A stretch of DNA of 64,000 bases from Psychrobacter okhotskensis (GCF_013248965.1 NZ_JABRVQ010000005.1:62001-126000), one strand, 5' to 3'. Shown: positions 25,123-37,121, numbered from the stretch's first letter. The notes: a model not told the origin generated them from the sequence alone. Program-made: numbers and translations.

Positions 25123-25513
25123 AAATAACCTATTTGCTTGATGAATGAATAAAACATTTACTTGATGAATAACTGTCAAAAATAATACTAAATCTGTGCT
25201 CACAACATGCCAATCAGCCGTCGCATCACACTATTGCTACACGATTAAAAAACGTCGTTTTTAAAAATCTAGCCTTTAAAAACAATAACCGCATTATACT
25301 AAAATTGTTCGATAGAGACGAAAAAACCTTCACGTTCACTAAGCCAACCACTATTTTAATGGTCGTCACAAACTGCGCAAGTTGTAAAAAAGTCAGCACC
25401 CACGGCTAAGCAGGCGTTATATCTGTTGGTTATACGACTATCTTTTTTCGAATTTTTATAATCAAAACAGTAACCTTTAAAGCTTTTTATAAATCCATTT
25501 CCGCAATATAAAA
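25123..25513. other. Gap between dxs and suhB
   Basis: About 390 bases. AAAAAACG/CGTTTTT near 25245-25260 could be a weak terminator, and the suhB promoter should lie here. Nothing else is recognisable. Confidence 0.45.
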
Positions 25514-27598
25514 TTAAGACAATAATATTTGCAGTTGACTGACCACACCATCAGCGTCTAAACCACAGTCAGCCCATTGCTCGACTTGAGAGCCGTGTGC
25601 GATAAAGCGATCAGAGATGCCAATATTAGAGACAGCTGGACGATTGGCTTTAAAAGCAGCAGATTCGTTCAGCAAATACTCATTGACCGCACTACCCGCG
25701 CCGCCCATTATCATATGTTCTTCTAGAGTGGCTATATGGCTAATACCTTGCTCAATTAAGGTTTCGAGCAATTGAGTATCTAACGGTTTTACCCAGCGCA
25801 TATTGACGACGTGTATCTGACAGTCTGATTCTATATTATCATTAATAAGGCTTTCTGCCGCTTGCTGAGCCGTCGCAACCATCGTACCAAATGCCAATAA
25901 CGCCAGTTTTTTAGGGGCATCAGCACTACCTAATACGGCCTCTACTACCGCCTCGCCGATGTTATAAATTTGCGCTGGCTGAGTAATAATAGCCCCAGTA
26001 CCGACGCCGCGTGGATAGCGTACGGCTGTACATCCTTGGTACTCATAACAAGTATTGAGCAAATGGTAGCATTCATTTTCATCTTTTGGCGCGGCAACCA
26101 GTATATTGGGCACGCAGCGTAAAAAGGCAAAATCAAACACGCCAGCATGAGTAGCGCCGTCTTCACCGACAAGACCCGCGCGATCGATAGCAAACGTCAC
26201 ATCAAGGTCTTGCAAAGCGACATCATGAATTAGCTGATCGTAACCACGCTGCAAGAATGTCGAATAAATCGCGACAATAGGTTTAACGCCTTGGGTCGCC
26301 ATACCAGCGGCCAGCGTTACGGCGTGTTGCTCAGCGATAGCGACATCGAAAAAGCGCTCGGGGAAATGACGAGCAAAGTCGATCATCCCCGAGCCTTCTT
26401 CCATTGCTGGGGTAATCGCCAGTAACTTATCGTCCGCCGCTGCTTTGTCACATAGAAACTGACCAAATACTTGTGAGTACTTTAAGGCAGGCTTAGCTTC
26501 TGAAATATCAGCTTCTGGAACATTAGTTTTTTGAGTATGGATTGCTGCAGTTTTATGTTCTGTAGGTTTCACTTCATCAGGCAATTTACTGATAGCATGG
26601 TAGCCGACTGGATCTAATTCTGCTGGCGCAAAGCCCTTACCTTTAGTGGTATAAATATGGACTAAGACCGGACCTGTTACTTGCTTGGCAAGCGACAATA
26701 CTCGTAACAGCTCAGGGATATTATGACCATCAAAGGGGCCAAAATAGGTAAAGCCAATCGCTTTAAATAGATTGTCTTCTAACTGCGGTACATCGCGCAT
26801 CTCTTTATGGCGTTTGCGGCGGTCAAAGGCCTGCATATCAGGACGGTGACACAGCACAGGCTCGCCAGTATCAGAGATATCAACTTGATAGCCTGACTCC
26901 CATAGCATCGCTAAATGCCGGGAAAAGCCACCGATAGAGCAGGATATCGACATATCGTTGTCATTTAAAATAACGAGCAGATCGGCATCTTGTTGCACGG
27001 CGTCATTCATGGCTTCAAACGCCATGCCACCGGTCATAGCCCCATCACCAATAATACAAGCAACCGTTTGTGCACGGCCTTGGTAACGCAGCGCTAGACT
27101 CATGCCAAGACCAGCTGAGATAGAGGTCGATGAATGCCCAACACCAAAGGTATCGTAAGTCGACTCAGCCCGCTCTGGAAAAGCGGTTAAACCATCTTTT
27201 GAGCGAATCGTTCCGAGCTTATCGCGTCGACCTGTCAGAACTTTGTGCGCATAGGCTTGGTGACCGACGTCCCAAACAATCTGATCTTGCGGCGCATCTA
27301 AGAGATAATGCAGCGCAATCGTCAGCTCAACCACCCCTAAATTGGCACCAAAATGTCCACCACTCTGACCGGCTGAATACAGCAAAAAAAGCCGCAGTTC
27401 ATCAGCCAAGGTTATCAGCTGCGCGGTAGTGAGTGTTTTTAGGTCAGTAGGCGTATTGATCGCATCAAGTAGCGGCGTTTGGGGACGCGCACGCGGAATC
27501 ACTGCATACGTCTGTTGCAGACTGGATAGCTTAGCAGCAGACTCAATGGCTGACGCGGATACTGACTGAGACTGTGGGGAATGAGGTGACTGCTGCAT
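25514..27598 (-). CDS. dxs: 1-deoxy-D-xylulose-5-phosphate synthase
   Basis: A 694-residue DXS using the ATG at 27598. The thiamin pyrophosphate motif is [16 protein letters not shown], the N-terminal region has [14 protein letters not shown], and the transketolase-type Pyr domain has the catalytic Glu in [12 protein letters not shown]. It condenses pyruvate and glyceraldehyde 3-phosphate to DXP, the entry to the MEP isoprenoid route and a precursor for ThiG and pyridoxal. The protein is longer than E. coli DXS (620 residues). The extra length is a Ser/Gln-rich N-terminal tail of about 45 residues and a Lys/Glu-rich insert around residues 340-370. Confidence 0.95.
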   Translation of the reverse strand: MQQSPHSPQSQSVSASAIESAAKLSSLQQTYAVIPRARPQTPLLDAINTPTDLKTLTTAQLITLADELRLFLLYSAGQSGGHFGANLGVVELTIALHYLLDAPQDQIVWDVGHQAYAHKVLTGRRDKLGTIRSKDGLTAFPERAESTYDTFGVGHSSTSISAGLGMSLALRYQGRAQTVACIIGDGAMTGGMAFEAMNDAVQQDADLLVILNDNDMSISCSIGGFSRHLAMLWESGYQVDISDTGEPVLCHRPDMQAFDRRKRHKEMRDVPQLEDNLFKAIGFTYFGPFDGHNIPELLRVLSLAKQVTGPVLVHIYTTKGKGFAPAELDPVGYHAISKLPDEVKPTEHKTAAIHTQKTNVPEADISEAKPALKYSQVFGQFLCDKAAADDKLLAITPAMEEGSGMIDFARHFPERFFDVAIAEQHAVTLAAGMATQGVKPIVAIYSTFLQRGYDQLIHDVALQDLDVTFAIDRAGLVGEDGATHAGVFDFAFLRCVPNILVAAPKDENECYHLLNTCYEYQGCTAVRYPRGVGTGAIITQPAQIYNIGEAVVEAVLGSADAPKKLALLAFGTMVATAQQAAESLINDNIESDCQIHVVNMRWVKPLDTQLLETLIEQGISHIATLEEHMIMGGAGSAVNEYLLNESAAFKANRPAVSNIGISDRFIAHGSQVEQWADCGLDADGVVSQLQILLS

Positions 27599-28122
27599 AA
27601 ACCGTACGATACCTACCAATCTGCTGACAAGGGTCTATTTAAAATATTACTATGACTATAAATAACTGAGTGACGTTAATAATAGCAATAATCACGACAC
27701 CATTATGGATGTCATTGACTATATTGATATCGTTAACTATAAAATTACTGCTAGCAACTATATAATCACGCATAGCAATAAATACGCCGCCATAATAGAC
27801 GACGATAGTCTTAACGCTGTGACATCAACCGTTGCTATTATGCCTTATTGCCTGGCATCAATATCAGCCGTTAGTGACGACATAGTAATGTAAGGGCAAA
27901 GACTTGTCACTGTATCCCTTAAAATAGTATGGCATAATAGCATTTTTTTTTAATTGTCGCTTTAATCATCGTGCGTCGTCTGTGAACTTTGTGTGTTTTT
28001 ATAATAAGCACAATAAACACACTGCCTTCACGAACCGGTTATACTGATAACACCTTAACCATAATAATATGGCTATGTCAGAATCCGCTACCGCCTCGAT
28101 GATCGGCTCATGTAGGACATTA
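27599..28122. other. Divergent region between dxs and ribA
   Basis: About 520 bases. Promoters for both flanking genes should be here. TATGGCATAATAG near 27930 offers a plus-strand -10. A 62-codon frame at 27705-27893 is rejected because it is low-complexity and has no ribosome binding site. There is no FMN riboswitch consensus. The plus-strand frame of ribA opens at 28069, but I start the gene at 28123. Confidence 0.5.
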
Positions 28123-29807
<1,685 letters not shown>

Positions 29808-29915
29808 CTATAGTTGTGCTACGAGCGTCGTTTGCACTGAAGCTCAATGATAACAACTCTTAGTCATAATAAACCTCAGTTATAAAACCACTGTGGTAGC
29901 TAGTTGTACAATATA

Positions 29916-30046
29916 TAGTCAACATATTCTAAAAACGCTACGGTATTGCTGATATCAATTTTTCTTGCTTGCTGTGCCTGCGCAGACAGAAGCTACAAAA
30001 AATTAATATCAGCACGTGATGTATCGATATTACTTTTCGCTGACTA
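29916..30046. repeat. Palindromic repeat family C, copy 4 (core inverted relative to arms)
   Basis: Bounded by TAGTCA and TGACTA. The outer arms are in the same order as copy 3 (ATTCTAAAAACGCTACG on the left, CGATATTACTTTTCGC on the right). The core GCTTGCTGTGCCTGCGCA reads in the direction of copies 1 and 2. So relative to its arms the core is flipped, which fits inversion between the inner GATATCA arms. Confidence 0.75.
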
Positions 30047-30090
30047 TACAATCTATGTTGTGCAGTCAAATTTTACGATGTGATAACAAC

Positions 30091-30127
30091 TATTGTAACG
30101 GTCATTACTTAGATAACCGTTACAATA
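30091..30127 (+). terminator. 12-bp hairpin downstream of hemF
   Basis: Perfect 12-bp inverted repeat with a 13-base loop, then GAATGTATTTTTCGC. It is the best candidate for the end of the ribA-hemF transcript; the T-run is displaced, so termination strength is uncertain. Confidence 0.5.
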
Positions 30128-30264
30128 GAATGTATTTTTCGCAAAAACCCTTTAGAAGCGACTGCGTTTCTAAAGGGCGAGAGTCAGTTTTATAATAATA
30201 TTTTTATTTAGGGCTAGCATTTGCAAGCGCGCCTACTATTAGCCAGATTAAAGGAGTAACTTTC

Positions 30265-30735
30265 ATGGCACAGGTTCATAATAACAAATCATTAAAATCA
30301 ATTTTTGGCATCACATTAATGGCAGCAGCTTTAGGTATAACCGCTTGTAGCACGCCAGCTGACCCCGATGTTAAAGCGCGCCAAGACAGCATGAAAAGTT
30401 GGGGTGATGCGATGGGTGTCATGGGTGATATGGCTGAAGCACCTGATACATTCGATGCAGAAGTATTTAAAGAACAGGCGGCGTTTTTGGCAGAAGATGC
30501 TGCCACGCCTTGGAGTCATTTTGAAAATCAAGAAGCGGCTGGCAATGCCACCGAAGCAGTATGGTCTAATGTCGACGGCTTCAAAGCTGAAGCAGATAGC
30601 TTTCAACAAGCAGCGGCTGAGCTAAACGCGGCAGCACAAAACGCTACCAGTATGGATGACGTTATGCCTGCCTTTGGCCAAGTCGGTCAAAGCTGTAAAT
30701 CATGTCACACAGATTTTAAAGTGAAAGCTGACTAG
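30265..30735 (+). CDS. Cytochrome c' family protein, predicted lipoprotein
   Basis: A 156-residue precursor. The signal peptide ends in a lipobox GITAC with Cys28, so the mature protein is probably lipid-anchored. The rest is helical, with RQDSMKSWGDAM at the start like the distal face of cytochrome c'. The heme motif Cys144-Lys-Ser-Cys147-His148 sits near the C-terminus followed by TDFK, the classic cytochrome c' layout. Members of this family bind NO and can protect against nitrosative stress. AAAGGAG precedes the ATG, and a strong terminator follows, so it is monocistronic. Membrane anchoring is unusual for the family, which is mostly soluble. Confidence 0.88.
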   Translation: MAQVHNNKSLKSIFGITLMAAALGITACSTPADPDVKARQDSMKSWGDAMGVMGDMAEAPDTFDAEVFKEQAAFLAEDAATPWSHFENQEAAGNATEAVWSNVDGFKAEADSFQQAAAELNAAAQNATSMDDVMPAFGQVGQSCKSCHTDFKVKAD

Positions 30736-30768
30736 AAATTAAGCTTTTAAGCTTACGTTTGAATGCAT

Positions 30769-30807
30769 AAAAAAACCGCCGTATCAAAAGATACGGCGGT
30801 TTTTTTG
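30769..30807. terminator. Strong bidirectional rho-independent terminator
   Basis: Stem CCGCCGTATC/GATACGGCGG with a 4-base loop, A-run on the left and T-run on the right. It separates the cytochrome c' gene (plus) from the mscS-family gene (minus). Confidence 0.95.
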
Positions 30808-30869
30808 CAGTCTAAAAATGTGACCTATTCAAACAGTTGCATGACACATTTATCAGTGTATCAACCCAA

Positions 30870-31844
30870 CTACTCTGTGGCAGCTTTATTCACATCTAGC
30901 GCTTGCTGCTCGTTCATTTTATTAACAATAGAGGTGACAGAAGGGTCGCTCAAATCTATGGTACGTATTGGGAAAGGTATGTTCACCCCTGCCGCATCAA
31001 GAGCTGTCTTAATCTCTACGATAACTTGATGGATTGAGGCAACTTTATTGGCTTGGGTGCCATCTTCGATGAACCAGCGCACCATTAAATCGATTGAGGA
31101 GCCACCAAAACCTGTCGCAATCACGCTTGGATTGGCTTTAGTAGAGACGCTATCCACTTTATCCAGCGCCCGTAAAATCTCAGCCTTTGCTGCTTCGATA
31201 TCATCTTCGTAACCAATACCAACGGTGACTTGCAAACGGCGTTGCTTATAGGCGGTATTAACAGTCAATGCTGAAGTATACAAATCCGAGTTTGGAATGA
31301 CCACTTGTCGACCATCATAGGTCTTGATGGTCGTCGCACGGATTTTGATATCTTCAACCGTCCCTTCATACTCCCCTGAGACAATCTGATCGCCAATACG
31401 AAACGGCTCTGAGATAAGGAGCAAAATACCAGATAATAAGTTTTGAAAAATATCTTTAAAAGCAAAACCAATAGCGACCGAACCAATACCGAGCGCACCA
31501 ATCAGTTTGGCAGGCGTAAATCCTGGTACGGCAATGACCATCGCAATCATAAAACCAATGAAAATAATCAGTGCACCGCCTACCCGCTGAAACACTTTAA
31601 CTAAGTTTTGATGACGACTGCGGCTACCCAATAGTTTATGTACGACTTTTTTGAAGACAATCGATAAAAACCAAAAAATCAGGATAACGATGAGCGAAGC
31701 CACAAAATGCGGTATACGCTCAACAAAGCCAATCAGGATGCCATTCGCCGAATCGATGATGCTTTGATACGTCAACGCATCTGTCGTTGTCGATCCAGCA
31801 ACTGTCTCACTACTTACCGCGGTTTCTGCCTCAGAGGTAGGCAT
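30870..31844 (-). CDS. Small-conductance mechanosensitive channel, MscS family
   Basis: A 324-residue protein with an N-terminal periplasmic segment and three membrane helices between about residues 40 and 150. The pore-lining TM3 is recognisable in AKLIGALGIGSVAIGFAFKD, rich in Gly and Ala. It is followed by the MscS beta domain, FRIGDQIVSGEYEGTVEDIKIRATTIKTYDGRQVVIPNS. Such channels open under membrane tension to release solutes during hypo-osmotic shock. AAGGAG lies upstream of the ATG. Size and topology fit MscS rather than the large MscK type. Confidence 0.93.
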   Translation of the reverse strand: MPTSEAETAVSSETVAGSTTTDALTYQSIIDSANGILIGFVERIPHFVASLIVILIFWFLSIVFKKVVHKLLGSRSRHQNLVKVFQRVGGALIIFIGFMIAMVIAVPGFTPAKLIGALGIGSVAIGFAFKDIFQNLLSGILLLISEPFRIGDQIVSGEYEGTVEDIKIRATTIKTYDGRQVVIPNSDLYTSALTVNTAYKQRRLQVTVGIGYEDDIEAAKAEILRALDKVDSVSTKANPSVIATGFGGSSIDLMVRWFIEDGTQANKVASIHQVIVEIKTALDAAGVNIPFPIRTIDLSDPSVTSIVNKMNEQQALDVNKAATE

Positions 31845-31921
31845 TCAGGGGTCACTCCTTTGATATGTGAACTTTTTAAGTCAATGATACGCCATCGCTG
31901 TTGTTTGTCAGGTCCTAAAAA

Positions 31922-32497
31922 CTAGCCCATCAAATCGGCTTGTACGATCTCGATCCAATAGCCGTCAACGTCTTTAATAAAAGCGATATTTTTCATACTG
32001 CCATCTTCGGGACGTTTTTTGAATTCGACATTATTTTTATCAAACCAAGCCACCGCTTCATCAAGATTCGGCACACTAAAGCAGATATGTCCAAAACCTT
32101 GTGGCTCACTATTACCATCGTGATAGCTAAAGTCAGATTTAGTCTCGGTACCATAATTATGGGTCAACTCTAAAATACCGCGCTGACGGAAGGCAAAGAT
32201 TTCTAAATCCTCACCAGCGGGTAAATTCTCACGCTCGCTATCGGTCAGTTTGGCTAAGAAATATAAATCAAATTCCATATCAGGGAACTTTTTTACCGCC
32301 AGCAAAGTCATGCCAAGCACGCCAGTATAAAACTCCAATGATTTAACAGGGTCTTTTACCCGTAGCATGGTGTGGTTAAAGGTAAAGCCTGAAGTCTGTG
32401 CAGAAATGGGCTGAATGCCAGCGGTATTTACACTGCTTGCAGGCTGCGCTATCGTTGCTTCATTATTATTGGTTGAATTGGACGCTGACGTAGACAT
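31922..32497 (-). CDS. gloA: Lactoylglutathione lyase (glyoxalase I)
   Basis: A 191-residue glyoxalase I using the ATG at 32497, which has AGGA upstream; the longer frame does not. After a Ser/Asn/Thr-rich tail of about 35 residues, the two vicinal-oxygen-chelate halves begin at FTFNHTMLRVKDP and GFGHICFSVPNLDEAVAWF. Metal ligand candidates are His in NHTML, Glu in ILELTHN, His in FGHIC and Glu in YWIEIVQ. The length resembles the larger zinc-type enzymes rather than the 135-residue E. coli GloA. It isomerises the hemithioacetal of methylglyoxal and glutathione to S-lactoylglutathione. Confidence 0.93.
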   Translation of the reverse strand: MSTSASNSTNNNEATIAQPASSVNTAGIQPISAQTSGFTFNHTMLRVKDPVKSLEFYTGVLGMTLLAVKKFPDMEFDLYFLAKLTDSERENLPAGEDLEIFAFRQRGILELTHNYGTETKSDFSYHDGNSEPQGFGHICFSVPNLDEAVAWFDKNNVEFKKRPEDGSMKNIAFIKDVDGYWIEIVQADLMG

Positions 32498-32763
32498 AGT
32501 TATCCTAATAGTTGACAAGTTATGGAAGTTAAAAATCAGCAAATCACGCTATTTGTGATTTGCTTAACTCTCTCATCATAATAAAAAATGGCAGGACTAA
32601 TGATAGGATTTTGTAAGAACTTATAATCTATACAGTCAATCTATATGGATAGTTATATTCAATTATTAAACACAAGCGCGCTAGCCTCACCCAAAATAAA
32701 GGTAAGGCTAGCGCTATTTTATTGATAATATTGACAATAGAATAGCCATTAACTTTATAACGA

Positions 32764-33402
32764 CTAACTATCTAAAAACCGTACCTTCCCTGTTTCTAAA
32801 TCATACTCTGCGCCAACGACCAATAACTGACCACTGTTGGTCAAGTCTTCTAGCGCCCGCGAACCATGCTTAAGCTGGCTGACCGACATGCGCACGTTGG
32901 CACTTATTGAGCGATTGACCAATTCATCAGCATCGACATCTTGCCCATTGGCAGTAGCAAGCTCATGTAAGTTATAAACGCTTGGGCGGATACGATCGAC
33001 GATTGACTGTAAATTGGGCGAGTAATTTTGCTCAGGGTTGATCAGTGCATCGACACAAGCAGTGACGGCGCCGCAATGCGAATGTCCCAAGACCACGACC
33101 AACTTTGTACCGAACTTTTCGGCGGCAAATTCTACTGAACCGATTTGCGAAGGCGCAACCACGTTACCTGCTACCCGAATCACAAACAAATCACCCAAGC
33201 CTTGATCAAATACAATTTCGACCGGTACTCGGGCATCGGAGCAACCCAAAATGATGGCTAACGGGTCTTGATTACTCACCAGTTCTGGTCGTCTTTGCAT
33301 CATTGGATCAGTGTTGGTGAGGCTATCCATGTAGCGCGTATTGCCTTCTTTTAGCAGTTCGAGCGCTTCTTGACCTGTTTTTGGGCGGATATCAGTAGGC
33401 AT
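32764..33402 (-). CDS. can: Beta-class carbonic anhydrase
   Basis: A 212-residue enzyme. Zinc ligands are Cys54 in GCSDARVP and His107/Cys110 in GHSHCGAV, with the Asp56-Arg58 dyad present. It interconverts CO2 and bicarbonate for carboxylases and pH control. AAGGA precedes the ATG. The symbol can is given by family; other beta-class paralogues exist. It appears monocistronic. Confidence 0.93.
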   Translation of the reverse strand: MPTDIRPKTGQEALELLKEGNTRYMDSLTNTDPMMQRRPELVSNQDPLAIILGCSDARVPVEIVFDQGLGDLFVIRVAGNVVAPSQIGSVEFAAEKFGTKLVVVLGHSHCGAVTACVDALINPEQNYSPNLQSIVDRIRPSVYNLHELATANGQDVDADELVNRSISANVRMSVSQLKHGSRALEDLTNSGQLLVVGAEYDLETGKVRFLDS

Positions 33403-33644
33403 AAGGGTTCCTTGATTATAAAATGATTAGAATAATAAATCTCTTTTTTTGACCATGGCTTGGCTAAGCGTTTTGCCCGACATATCAGGCTTCCTGTATT
33501 TCTTAACCACAAAATTATTGTATAGGAATAAAGGGAGAAAAATCATAAAAAAATTGCTTTTAATCTCGTTATTTAAAGATGGTCATGGCTGGTAAAGCGG
33601 CAGTCAGTCACATTAAAATAACCAATAATAAGCCTGTGACACTA

Positions 33645-33921
33645 GGGTCTGTTGAACATTCAAATGTGGAACTGGCAGTGGCTATTTTTTAGACAATACG
33701 CAGTGAAATTTTTGACGCCTAGTCATTCTAGGTTAGATAATTTCGCCATGTATTGGCAAAAAATAGCTCTGCCCTAAAAGGCTGATGCTAAAATCACCCC
33801 AAACGTTGTTGTAAACCTAGCTAAGGTCTCGACATTATCGTCGGTTTACGCCTGATTTGATAAAAGGTTTGGGACGATTTTAGCAATCAGCAGTCCTAAT
33901 ATTTGAATGTTCAACAGACCC
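33645..33921. mobile_element. MITE-like element, family A (277 bp)
   Basis: Starts GGGTCTGTTGAACATTC, ends GAATGTTCAACAGACCC, and is flanked by TA on both sides (33643-33644, 33922-33923). It is nearly identical throughout to 9347-9634, apart from a short deletion near 33775 and scattered changes. It is non-coding and inserted upstream of potA. Confidence 0.82.
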
Positions 33922-34027
33922 TAAGAATGCTAAGAAGAAAGCAAAGGTTATCAGAACGAATTTTTGGCCCATAATAAAATGGTATGGCGAACTTATAACG
34001 AACTTGCACTGATTTATATCAAGGGTT

Positions 34028-34036
34028 TGTTATAAT
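34028..34036 (+). promoter_or_regulatory. Extended -10 promoter for potABC
   Basis: TGTTATAAT matches TGnTATAAT and lies about 100 bases before the potA ATG. No strong -35 is seen. Confidence 0.6.
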
Positions 34037-34138
34037 ACGCAGCAACCAGACCACGCTTACGCTCAGGCCAGTCATCGAAATTGCAGCGATTTTATTTGGT
34101 CGCGGCCCCAGTCTATCGAGCGCTTAGGAAACTATATT

Positions 34139-35407
34139 ATGAATGACTCACCTATGAACACACATAGAACTTCTATGCCGCCGAACGCCGATAAGGTGCT
34201 GCTACAACTGACTGGTCTAAAAAAAACCTACGATCAAACCGAAGTGCTAAAGGACATCAATCTCGATATCAAGCATGGTGAGTTTTTGACACTGCTTGGG
34301 CCATCAGGCTGTGGCAAAACGACGTTGCTGCGCTTGATTGCTGGTTTTGAGCAACCAAACGCTGGGGCGATTTATCTAGATGGTGTACAGATGGCAGGCT
34401 TGTCAGCCGATAAGCGTCCGGTCAATACCGTGTTTCAACAGTACGCCTTATTTCCGCATATGACCGTTGCGCAAAATGTTGCTTATGGTCTTAAACTTAA
34501 AAAAATTCCTAAAGACGAGATTCAAACGCGGGTGCGTGAGATGCTGGCCATGGTGCAGTTAGAGCATTTGGCCAATCGCAAACCGCAAGATTTATCCGGT
34601 GGTCAGCAGCAGCGTGTGGCGATCGCACGGGCGGTGATTAATCGTCCTAAACTATTATTACTTGATGAACCGCTGTCGGCGCTCGACCACAAGCTGCGTT
34701 TGCAAATGCAGTCTGAGCTCAAACGCTTGCAGCGCGAACTGGGCATCACCTTTGTCTTCGTCACTCATGACCAAGAAGAAGCGCTGTCAATGTCAGACCG
34801 TATCGCGGTGATGAAAGATGGCAGATTTCAGCAGATTGGCACGCCTATCGAGATTTATGAAACCCCCGCCAATTTATTTACCGCCAAATTCATCGGTGAG
34901 ACCAATTTATTCAGAGCAGAAGTCAAAGGCGTCTACGCTGACCAGCCAGATCGTGATGGACAAGTCAGCAATGGGCGTATCGAAGTCGAAGTATGTGAAT
35001 CGCAAGCGCAAGACGGACCGACGACATTACGTAATTTGCGTCGTCCGGACTTTGCCAATGACGTGCAAGTGGGTGATATCGTTAACTTGCTACTCCGTCC
35101 TGAGGATTTACGGATTTATGATCCCAATGATAAAGAACATGGTGGCTTACTCGGCCGAGTCATTGAGAGTAATTATAAAGGCAGCACCTTAGACTCGATT
35201 ATTGAACTCGCAAACGGTCATATTATTAAAGCCTCTGAATTCTTTGATGAAGATGACCCCAGTTTTGATTACAAGTTAAATGAAGCGGTCAAGGTCTCAT
35301 GGGTGGATGGCTGGGAATGGGTGCTACCAGATGACGATTCAATCGACCATTCAACCGCCAATTCGAGCGAACATCAAGGCATGTCTGTGCAAAAGGATGT
35401 CAGCTAA
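34139..35407 (+). CDS. potA: Spermidine/putrescine ABC transporter ATP-binding protein PotA
   Basis: A 422-residue ABC ATPase. Walker A is GPSGCGKT, the signature [14 protein letters not shown], and Walker [13 protein letters not shown]. The C-terminal third is a TOBE regulatory domain ([10 protein letters not shown]), with a Ser/His-rich tail. It couples ATP hydrolysis to polyamine uptake through PotB and PotC. The ATG has TTAGGA upstream, and the stop overlaps the potB start (TAATG). It is about 45 residues longer than E. coli PotA, mostly in the TOBE part and tail. Other polyamine/opine-type substrates are possible for this ABC class. Confidence 0.93.
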   Translation: MNDSPMNTHRTSMPPNADKVLLQLTGLKKTYDQTEVLKDINLDIKHGEFLTLLGPSGCGKTTLLRLIAGFEQPNAGAIYLDGVQMAGLSADKRPVNTVFQQYALFPHMTVAQNVAYGLKLKKIPKDEIQTRVREMLAMVQLEHLANRKPQDLSGGQQQRVAIARAVINRPKLLLLDEPLSALDHKLRLQMQSELKRLQRELGITFVFVTHDQEEALSMSDRIAVMKDGRFQQIGTPIEIYETPANLFTAKFIGETNLFRAEVKGVYADQPDRDGQVSNGRIEVEVCESQAQDGPTTLRNLRRPDFANDVQVGDIVNLLLRPEDLRIYDPNDKEHGGLLGRVIESNYKGSTLDSIIELANGHIIKASEFFDEDDPSFDYKLNEAVKVSWVDGWEWVLPDDDSIDHSTANSSEHQGMSVQKDVS

Positions 35408-36294
35408 TGGCAGCTAATAGCCGTTTCAATTTGGGCAACAAAAGTCCTTTTCGGACCGCAACGCTATGGCTGATCTGGGGCTGGTTGCTTATTTTTGCGT
35501 TATTGCCAAATATATTGGTCATCGCTGTCAGCTTTCTGACTCGCGATAGCAGCGCTTTTATTAGCTTGCCTGTCAGTATCGACAGCTATGTACGCATGAT
35601 TGATCCGCTGTATTTTGAGGTATTTGTCCATTCGTTATGGATGGCAGGTATCACCACGGTCATCTGCTTGCTGCTCGGTTATCCTTTTGCTTGGCTGGTC
35701 TCTAAAGCCAATGTACGTTGGCAGCCGCTATTGATGATGATGCTCATCCTGCCGTTTTGGACGAACTCTCTAGTACGTACTTATGCCCTCAAACTGCTGT
35801 TTGCCAATAATGGCTTGATTAATAAATTGCTGCTAACGATAGGCGTGATTGATAGCCCTATCGATATTTTATACACGCAGGGCGCGGTCATAGCAGGACT
35901 GACCTATTTATTATTTCCTTTTATGGTATTACCGTTATATGCGGTCTTTACTGACTTGCGCAATGACATGCTACTGGCCTCGCAGGATCTGGGTGCTTCG
36001 AAAACGCAGACATTTTGGCATGTGGTACTACCATTGACCACACCTGGGATTATCTCAGGGGTGCTATTAGTCTTATTACCCGCGATGGGCATGTTCTATG
36101 TGGCCGATATTTTGGGCGGCTCCCGTAACTTGTTGGTTGGTAATATTATCAAAAATCAATTTTTGGATGCGCGTGATTGGCCGTTTGGCGCAGCTGCCAG
36201 CGTATTATTGACCCTAGCGATGGCCGTACTATTACTCGCTTATCGTGCCAGTAGTCGCCGCATCGGCAAGACCGACTTTAATGAGGTGGCTTAA
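35407..36294 (+). CDS. potB: Spermidine/putrescine ABC transporter permease PotB
   Basis: A 295-residue inner membrane permease with about six helices and the EAA-type loop DLRNDMLLASQDLGASKTQTFWHVVLPLTTPGI, which contacts the ATPase. It pairs with PotC. Its start and stop overlap the neighbours by one base each (TAATG), showing a tightly coupled operon. Confidence 0.93.
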   Translation: MAANSRFNLGNKSPFRTATLWLIWGWLLIFALLPNILVIAVSFLTRDSSAFISLPVSIDSYVRMIDPLYFEVFVHSLWMAGITTVICLLLGYPFAWLVSKANVRWQPLLMMMLILPFWTNSLVRTYALKLLFANNGLINKLLLTIGVIDSPIDILYTQGAVIAGLTYLLFPFMVLPLYAVFTDLRNDMLLASQDLGASKTQTFWHVVLPLTTPGIISGVLLVLLPAMGMFYVADILGGSRNLLVGNIIKNQFLDARDWPFGAAASVLLTLAMAVLLLAYRASSRRIGKTDFNEVA

Positions 36295-37121
36295 TGTCTA
36301 ATAACTCATTAAAGAACTCACCCGTGAAGAACAAGCGTCACATCAAGAAACCTAGCATCGGCAGCATAGCGGCTAAAGGCTATCTCGGACTGATTTATGC
36401 TTTGCTATATCTGCCCATTATTGTCCTAGTGGTGATGTCATTTAACAAGTCAAAAATTGGCTATAACTGGGGCGGGTTTAGCTTAAAGTGGTATGAATCG
36501 CTATTTAATAACCAAGCGATGCTCGATGCTTTTTGGCATTCTATCGTTTTGGGTTTGGTCGCTGCCACCGTCTCAACCTTGATCGGTACATTGACTGCTC
36601 TTGCCTTACATCGCTACAACTTTCGTGGCAAAGGCTTACTAAATGGGCTGTTGTTTGTACTGATGATGTCGCCTGAGATTGTATTGGCTATCTCATTACT
36701 CGCATTATTTTTATTGATTGGTCTACAGTTGGGCTTTGTATCGCTGCTATTAGCTCATATTACCTTTTGCCTGCCGTTTGTGGTTATTACTGTGTTTGCA
36801 CGTTTAAGCAGCTTGGATGAGCGCTTGATGGAAGCCGCCCGCGACTTGGGTGCTAACGAATCAACGATGGTGCGTACGGTACTGATTCCCGTCATTCTGC
36901 CAGCGGTAATGGCAGGTTGGCTACTCGCCTTTACTTTATCGCTAGATGACGTAGTGGTTTCCACTTTTGTCACTGGCCCCAGCTATGAGATTTTACCGCT
37001 ACGTATTTATTCCATGGTACGAGTAGGACTCAAGCCAGAAGTTAATGCTATTGGTACACTATTATTAGTCGCTTCTTTAATATTGGTCATTATCTCACAG
37101 CTACTGTTACGCAAGCGCTAG
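36294..37121 (+). CDS. potC: Spermidine/putrescine ABC transporter permease PotC
   Basis: A 275-residue permease with six predicted helices and an EAA loop LDERLMEAARDLGANESTMVRTVLIPVILPA. The DDVVVSTFVTGP segment is typical of PotC. It forms the membrane channel with PotB. No gene for the periplasmic binding protein PotD follows; the next gene is metR after a 100-bp gap. Confidence 0.93.
   Translation: MSNNSLKNSPVKNKRHIKKPSIGSIAAKGYLGLIYALLYLPIIVLVVMSFNKSKIGYNWGGFSLKWYESLFNNQAMLDAFWHSIVLGLVAATVSTLIGTLTALALHRYNFRGKGLLNGLLFVLMMSPEIVLAISLLALFLLIGLQLGFVSLLLAHITFCLPFVVITVFARLSSLDERLMEAARDLGANESTMVRTVLIPVILPAVMAGWLLAFTLSLDDVVVSTFVTGPSYEILPLRIYSMVRVGLKPEVNAIGTLLLVASLILVIISQLLLRKR

Larger units (their letters stand above)
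29808..30264. other. Repeat- and hairpin-rich gap between hemF and the cytochrome c' gene
   Basis: About 455 bases. Family C copy 4 (29916-30046) is followed by two perfect inverted repeats: TATTGTAACGGT/ACCGTTACAATA (30091-30127) and CCCTTTAGAA/TTCTAAAGGG (30148-30177). Neither is followed by a strong T-run, though TATTTTT follows the first. The cytochrome promoter should lie between 30178 and 30250. Confidence 0.55.
33403..34138. other. Divergent region with a MITE between the carbonic anhydrase gene and potA
   Basis: About 735 bases. It contains a 277-bp family A element (33645-33921) and an extended -10 promoter for potA (34028-34036). The carbonic anhydrase promoter should lie between 33403 and about 33600. 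No gene is seen. Confidence 0.55.

Noticed and set aside
27705-27893. 62-codon plus-strand frame between dxs and ribA
   Set aside because: Low-complexity Ile/Asn/Asp text, no ribosome binding site, and placed in an expected promoter region.
27900-28122. FMN riboswitch upstream of ribA
   Set aside because: No RFN-element conserved blocks are visible; only an ordinary AT-rich promoter-like region is seen.
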